A stretch of 64,000 nt of DNA from the NCBI GenBank assembly GCA_025094145.1, contig JALLLS010000035.1, forward strand, positions 248,001-312,000. The letters are read 5' to 3'. The notes below the pieces were generated by a model, which saw only the letters and a list, made by a program, of their open reading frames with translations, was not told where the DNA came from and made no database searches. The position numbers and the translations under genes were made by a program. Source of the DNA: Spinellus fusiger (taxonomy: Eukaryota; Mucoromycota; Mucoromycetes; Mucorales; Phycomycetaceae). Below, piece after piece: positions 60,306-64,000 of this stretch. How positions within the stretch are numbered: position 1 is the first letter of the stretch; each line of letters starts with the position of its first letter.

Positions 60306-63076
60306 ATGGTAAGATTTCCCACTTTTAAATACATTTATTTATTACGACATTATTATTATCTCATTCAGAAAACGCCTACAATTACTTGCTTTTGGTCCTT
60401 GATTTCTTTGCATCAACTTGAGTTTATCTATGTTCCGAGATCTGTTGGCGATGTAGAGGTGGCGTATGGAAAATTAATCAAGGACCTGTTGCTGCACAGA
60501 TCAATACTCGAGTTCATGCATCAAGACGAAGTTGATCAGGCAAGAAACGACCTTTCCGGCTTTACTTGCATGAAAACACTTGCTGGCTCGGTAACAAGGT
60601 GGGTTTCCTTGATTTTTTATTTCTCCTTTATTGGCCCTAGCACCACGGAGAACGCATCGACTGTGAATAGAAAGAAAGAAAAAAGGGAGAGAAGGAGGGA
60701 GGGAGAGAAGGAGGGAGGGAGGGAGGAAGGGAGGGAGGAAAGTACTTCATCAGTGGACTATGTTTTCTTTTCTTTTTCTTCTTTTTCTTCTTTTTCTTCT
60801 TTTTTTTCTTTTCTTTCTTCTTTTCTTTTTTTTTTGCCTTGTTACATTGTTGAATTTCTGTGTTGGTTATATTCATGCTAAAAAAAAGGGGGGGCGGGGG
60901 CGAATATGTACTATATATATATATATATATTTTGTCCTTGAAGGTGTCGTATACGTCCTCTTGAAACTATTGCACGTTTTTCCTATCAGTATGAGACCGG
61001 GTCAGAATCAAAATCATCTCTCAACTCACAGTTTAACACGACACAAAAAGTATGTCTCTTTTATTTATTATCACAACTATGATGATGATTGTTATTAGTT
61101 AAGCCAAAATTTAATGCACACATCTTTAATTATCTTGAAAGTTAAACATAGATCAAGGGGAAGACACAGAATGGGATGTAGTTGATATAGTGATGTATAC
61201 GATATCCGAAGATGTCATTCTTACATTCTTCCACCGGTCAGGTAAACATTCTATCAGTCATTCAACTTTATTTAGAATATTCGTTATATTCAGAACATAA
61301 TAACAGTATATGTGGAGAGATATCGTTTGATGTTCAGGTACTGTTTTTCACCGTCCTTCTCTCCTAATGTATATTGTTCACCACTCCAAGATATATTTTC
61401 CCATATCTGCTGGTCTTTTACATATATACATTATATTATATATACATTATATATCTGTCATTATAAATATTTATATGTATATCAATAGGACATTCAGAAG
61501 GCAGTAAAAATGCTAAACAGTTACACCGAGAAGAATTTACATGAATCCAGCTTACAAGAACAGTCCTGGAAAGACCCTGTTCGTATTTTTCAGATTCACG
61601 ACAGCGTTAACAATCAATTGATTGCGTCGTGGCCATCTCTCTCTGACGTTCATCGCGAGAGTGCATTTAGCCGACACCCACGACACCCAAATGCCACCTA
61701 TGCTGAGCATAATACTTATGTGCCACAATTGATCAACAAAGTCACTGAGCTTACCAGGATTGCAACATCGAGAAACATGAGTGGTATAAGCGGTGATCAT
61801 CGGCAGGGTGTTGATGAAATCGCCTGTACTCATCATTTCCACTCTAGCTCTATGGTTCATCTCGACTCTCATGGTATGCTGCGATTTGAACGTATTATTA
61901 TACCTTATGGATTGATTGTATTTGGCTCTTACGATATTACACGCATTCAACGTGTGTCTACTAATGACATTGGAAATTACTATCATTATATGCATTGTAA
62001 CCCTAGTACATTGTTTGACGATTCAGGAAATACCCATGGGTAACTTCCATGCTTCTAGAGATAGAATTAACTGGTTGTCTTCCATAGACCTAGCCGTAGT
62101 CCAAAGCCTGACCTAATGAATACCCATCCTTCTGCTTATAAAACCATACACCAACCTCCAATGGATATCTCCTCTCCTACTGTCAACACTATGAATATAC
62201 CCCAAATACTCTCTATTAATAATGTACCCACTGCAGAGACTACAGCACCTAATTTTGCCACCACCACCGCCACCACCCCTACCACCGCTGCTGGTGCTGG
62301 TGGTGCTGCTGATTTCCCAGACAATTCTTCTACTTCGCCCACACCAACACTTGCCTATCTGAAGCTACACAGTCTCTCACACTCGGGACGTTACCCCTTT
62401 ACTAGTGATTCATCAGCCCCAACAGCACCCCCTCCTTTGGCTTACCCAAATGCATTGTTGAGTCCAGAAACATCCCCTATTCCCCGTGCCTCTTCATCTG
62501 GCTCCACATTAGAACAGCGTCGATGGCTTTACGTTCGTCCTATTTATGAGAGCCAGAATGCACGACAAGCTAAAAAAGTATGTGAGAGATGCAAGACCAA
62601 TTCAAGTCCTGAATGGAGAAGAGGTCCGAGTGGTCACAAGACGTAAGTGAGACTAACATTAACAATGATAATAACAATACCATGAACAATACCATGAACA
62701 ATATCAATAACACCTGTCATCTCTGCGCTATTTACACCAATATTCACAATACGACACACAACATTCATCCTATTCACAATGACATTTACGACACCATTTC
62801 TACTCATCTCCATATCAATACTTGACAATTACGCCACATTTTACAATTTGCTAAAAGGTGTAATTCTATTCCATGACACCAACTCATATCTAATGTATTA
62901 TGCCTATTGTTCTTTTCTCTAGTCTGTGCAATGCCTGTGGGTTACGCTATTCTCGCCTACTCTCCAAACAATGGATAAAGGTTGAACAAAAGAAACCTGG
63001 CTCAGAAGCCGTCAAAGGATCCCAAGGAGAGTCCAAGAACAAAGACAAGGAAGAATACCAAGTAGACATTGGATAA
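60306..63076 (+). CDS. wc-2: WC-2/MadB-type PAS and GATA-finger transcription factor
   Basis: In fungi WC-2 proteins pair with the flavin photoreceptor WC-1 to form the blue-light White Collar complex (family knowledge). Seven exons in phase: 60306-60308, 60369-60598, 60944-61049, 61142-61241, 61505-62039, 62088-62642 and 62923-63076, giving 560 aa. The PAS domain (about residues 15-145) includes EFIYVPRSVGDV, SILEFMHQDEVDQARND and the C-terminal strand DVILTFFHR. A region of unknown fold, then a Thr/Ala/Pro-rich linker follow. The zinc finger CERCKTNSSPEWRRGPSGHK plus LCNACGLRYSR has spacing C-x2-C-x18-C-x2-C (C490, C493, C512, C515), diagnostic of WC-type fingers. The start codon directly abutting an intron is the least certain part; an upstream exon could exist. 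Confidence 0.85.
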
Positions 63077-63481
63077 AGAAGAAGAAGAAAAAAAGAAAAA
63101 AAGAAAAAAAGAAAAAAGAGCACTTAGCTTTTTCTTGTTCCCCTTCCCTTTCTTTAATTTTCCCTATGCATATTTGACCCTTTTCTTTCGTATTCTTTAC
63201 TCTCTTTTACTCTCCTTTACTATATATGATATATTATATTCTGTTTATGTCCCACTTATGTTCTTATTCTCTCGCTCGCTCTTTCCCTCATTCACTGCTT
63301 TAAGAGCATGCACGCGTGGCTATTTCTTATCTCTTCCGTCCCTTGAATAAAGCGTGAATCTTTTTTTCTTTTTTTAAAATGAATCGAAAACAGTCAATTT
63401 CTCTTTTCAATCCCCGATATTTATTTTATTTCTTTCCACTATTTTCTCTTTCCTTTTTCTTCTCTTTATTAACATCATCCA

Positions 63482-64000
63482 ATGGCTCATTCTGGTGCTG
63501 TTCTGGAGTCACTGGCCAAACTCTCTTTGACACCAAAGACCATTGACCATGCTCCTGTAGAAGAAAACAAGGCTTGGACCGAAGTACTTGCCAAGGCAGA
63601 ACTAGGCACAGACTACCAAGTCACCAAGACACTTATCCTCAAGCCAAAGACAGCAAAGACAGCTGCTTCTACACCTGTGCTTGTGGTTGCCCTGGACAGC
63701 ACAGAGATCAATGTCACTGCCCTGGGAAAGAGTCTTCACTTGAAGGAGTGTCGATTTGCAGGCGAGGAGCTTCTGCAGACGACGTTTGGTGTTCAGAAAG
63801 ACCAAGGTAAAGGCGCCTTGGAAACACATGTGTGCATGATAGCAGAGTCCTTTTCTGTTGTTATTCTATATTTACTCTCTCTCTCTCTCTCTATATATAT
63901 ATAAACAGTGTCTCCTTTTGCCCTGAGCAATGTGTCTGATCTGAGCCTGGTCCATGTGGTTGTGGACACTGCTCTTCTGACACTGCCAAAGACAACCTCA
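63482..64000 (+). CDS. YbaK/ProRS-type editing domain, 5' part (cut by window)
   Basis: Exon 1 (63482-63806) and the start of exon 2 (from 63909) join in phase; the intron has a CT microsatellite. The visible 138 aa include KTLILKPKTAKT, PVLVVALDSTEINVTALGKSL, FAGEELLQTTFGVQ and VSPFALSN, the pattern of the YbaK/aminoacyl-tRNA deacylase fold. Such a domain forms the N-terminus of cytosolic prolyl-tRNA synthetase in fungi, so the gene is probably that enzyme, and the remainder lies outside. A stand-alone deacylase is the alternative. Upstream (63360-63480) is CT-rich, typical of a highly expressed fungal promoter. Confidence 0.8.

Noticed and set aside
60637..61098. Long Phe/Ser-rich and Lys/Pro-rich frames on both strands
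   Set aside because: They arise from a CTT/AAG and GGGA microsatellite inside an intron of the WC-2-like gene, not from coding sequence.
61552..61995. 147-aa minus frame opposite the WC-2-like exon
   Set aside because: Antisense shadow of a coding exon whose plus frame is spliced in phase to the PAS and GATA regions.
1..64000. CRISPR arrays, rRNA, tRNA, bacterial operon features
   Set aside because: No regularly spaced repeats or conserved RNA-gene motifs were seen, and spliceosomal introns show the DNA is eukaryotic nuclear.

Overview
The window is AT-rich nuclear DNA from an early-diverging fungus, most probably of the Mucoromycota (Mucorales-like). Reasons: genes with many short GT-AG (some GC-AG) introns of about 40-70 nt, a WC-2/MadB-type photoreceptor partner, a mucoralean-looking set of Tc1/mariner and IS630-like transposons, a LINE, and a Fanzor (eukaryotic TnpB relative). 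The taxon is inferred from gene content; no rRNA, tRNA or CRISPR was seen. The main genes were re-spliced by hand, and exon phases close in every multi-exon model given here.

Layout. (1) 0.4-5.7 kb is gene-dense: JJJ1/DNAJC21 ribosome-biogenesis co-chaperone (+), ALG13 (+, two GC-AG introns), mitoribosomal protein mL40 (-), and a six-exon membrane protein of unknown function (-). (2) 5.7-13 kb is gene-poor, with a complete but decayed Tc1-like element and a second Tc1 relic. (3) 13.2-17.1 kb has a single-pass membrane protein with a long Ser-rich tail (+), convergent with a PRp/SnoaL-like pathogen-related protein (-). (4) 20.5-22.8 kb holds a Fanzor gene with apparently intact RuvC and zinc-finger residues, isolated in gene-poor DNA. 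(5) 27-33.2 kb is gene-dense again: a Ser/Asn-rich unknown (+), FANCL (-) divergently paired over 109 bp with a SANT-domain protein (+), and a YTP1-like membrane protein (-).

(6) 33.3-52.2 kb is a nested transposon graveyard. It holds Tc1-like elements of three families, two LINE copies plus a LINE tail, a solo LTR with a 4-bp target duplication, three related IS630-like elements with long terminal inverted repeats (TIRs), a second, decayed Fanzor relic, and pieces of a recurrent repeat (R). Two inverted, identical 675-bp transposon halves and the split R repeat suggest an inversion of about 7 kb or a gene conversion. (7) 52.2-60.3 kb is gene-poor but contains a perfect 149-bp inverted repeat with a 442-bp loop. 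(8) 60.3-64 kb carries a WC-2-like PAS + GATA-finger protein (+) and the 5' end of a gene with a YbaK/ProRS-type editing domain (+), cut by the window edge.

The host genes are mostly housekeeping (ribosome assembly, N-glycosylation, mitochondrial translation, DNA crosslink repair, light sensing) and share no single pathway. The most unusual content is the Fanzor pair, the three long-TIR DDE elements, the rearranged inverted copies and the long perfect hairpin.
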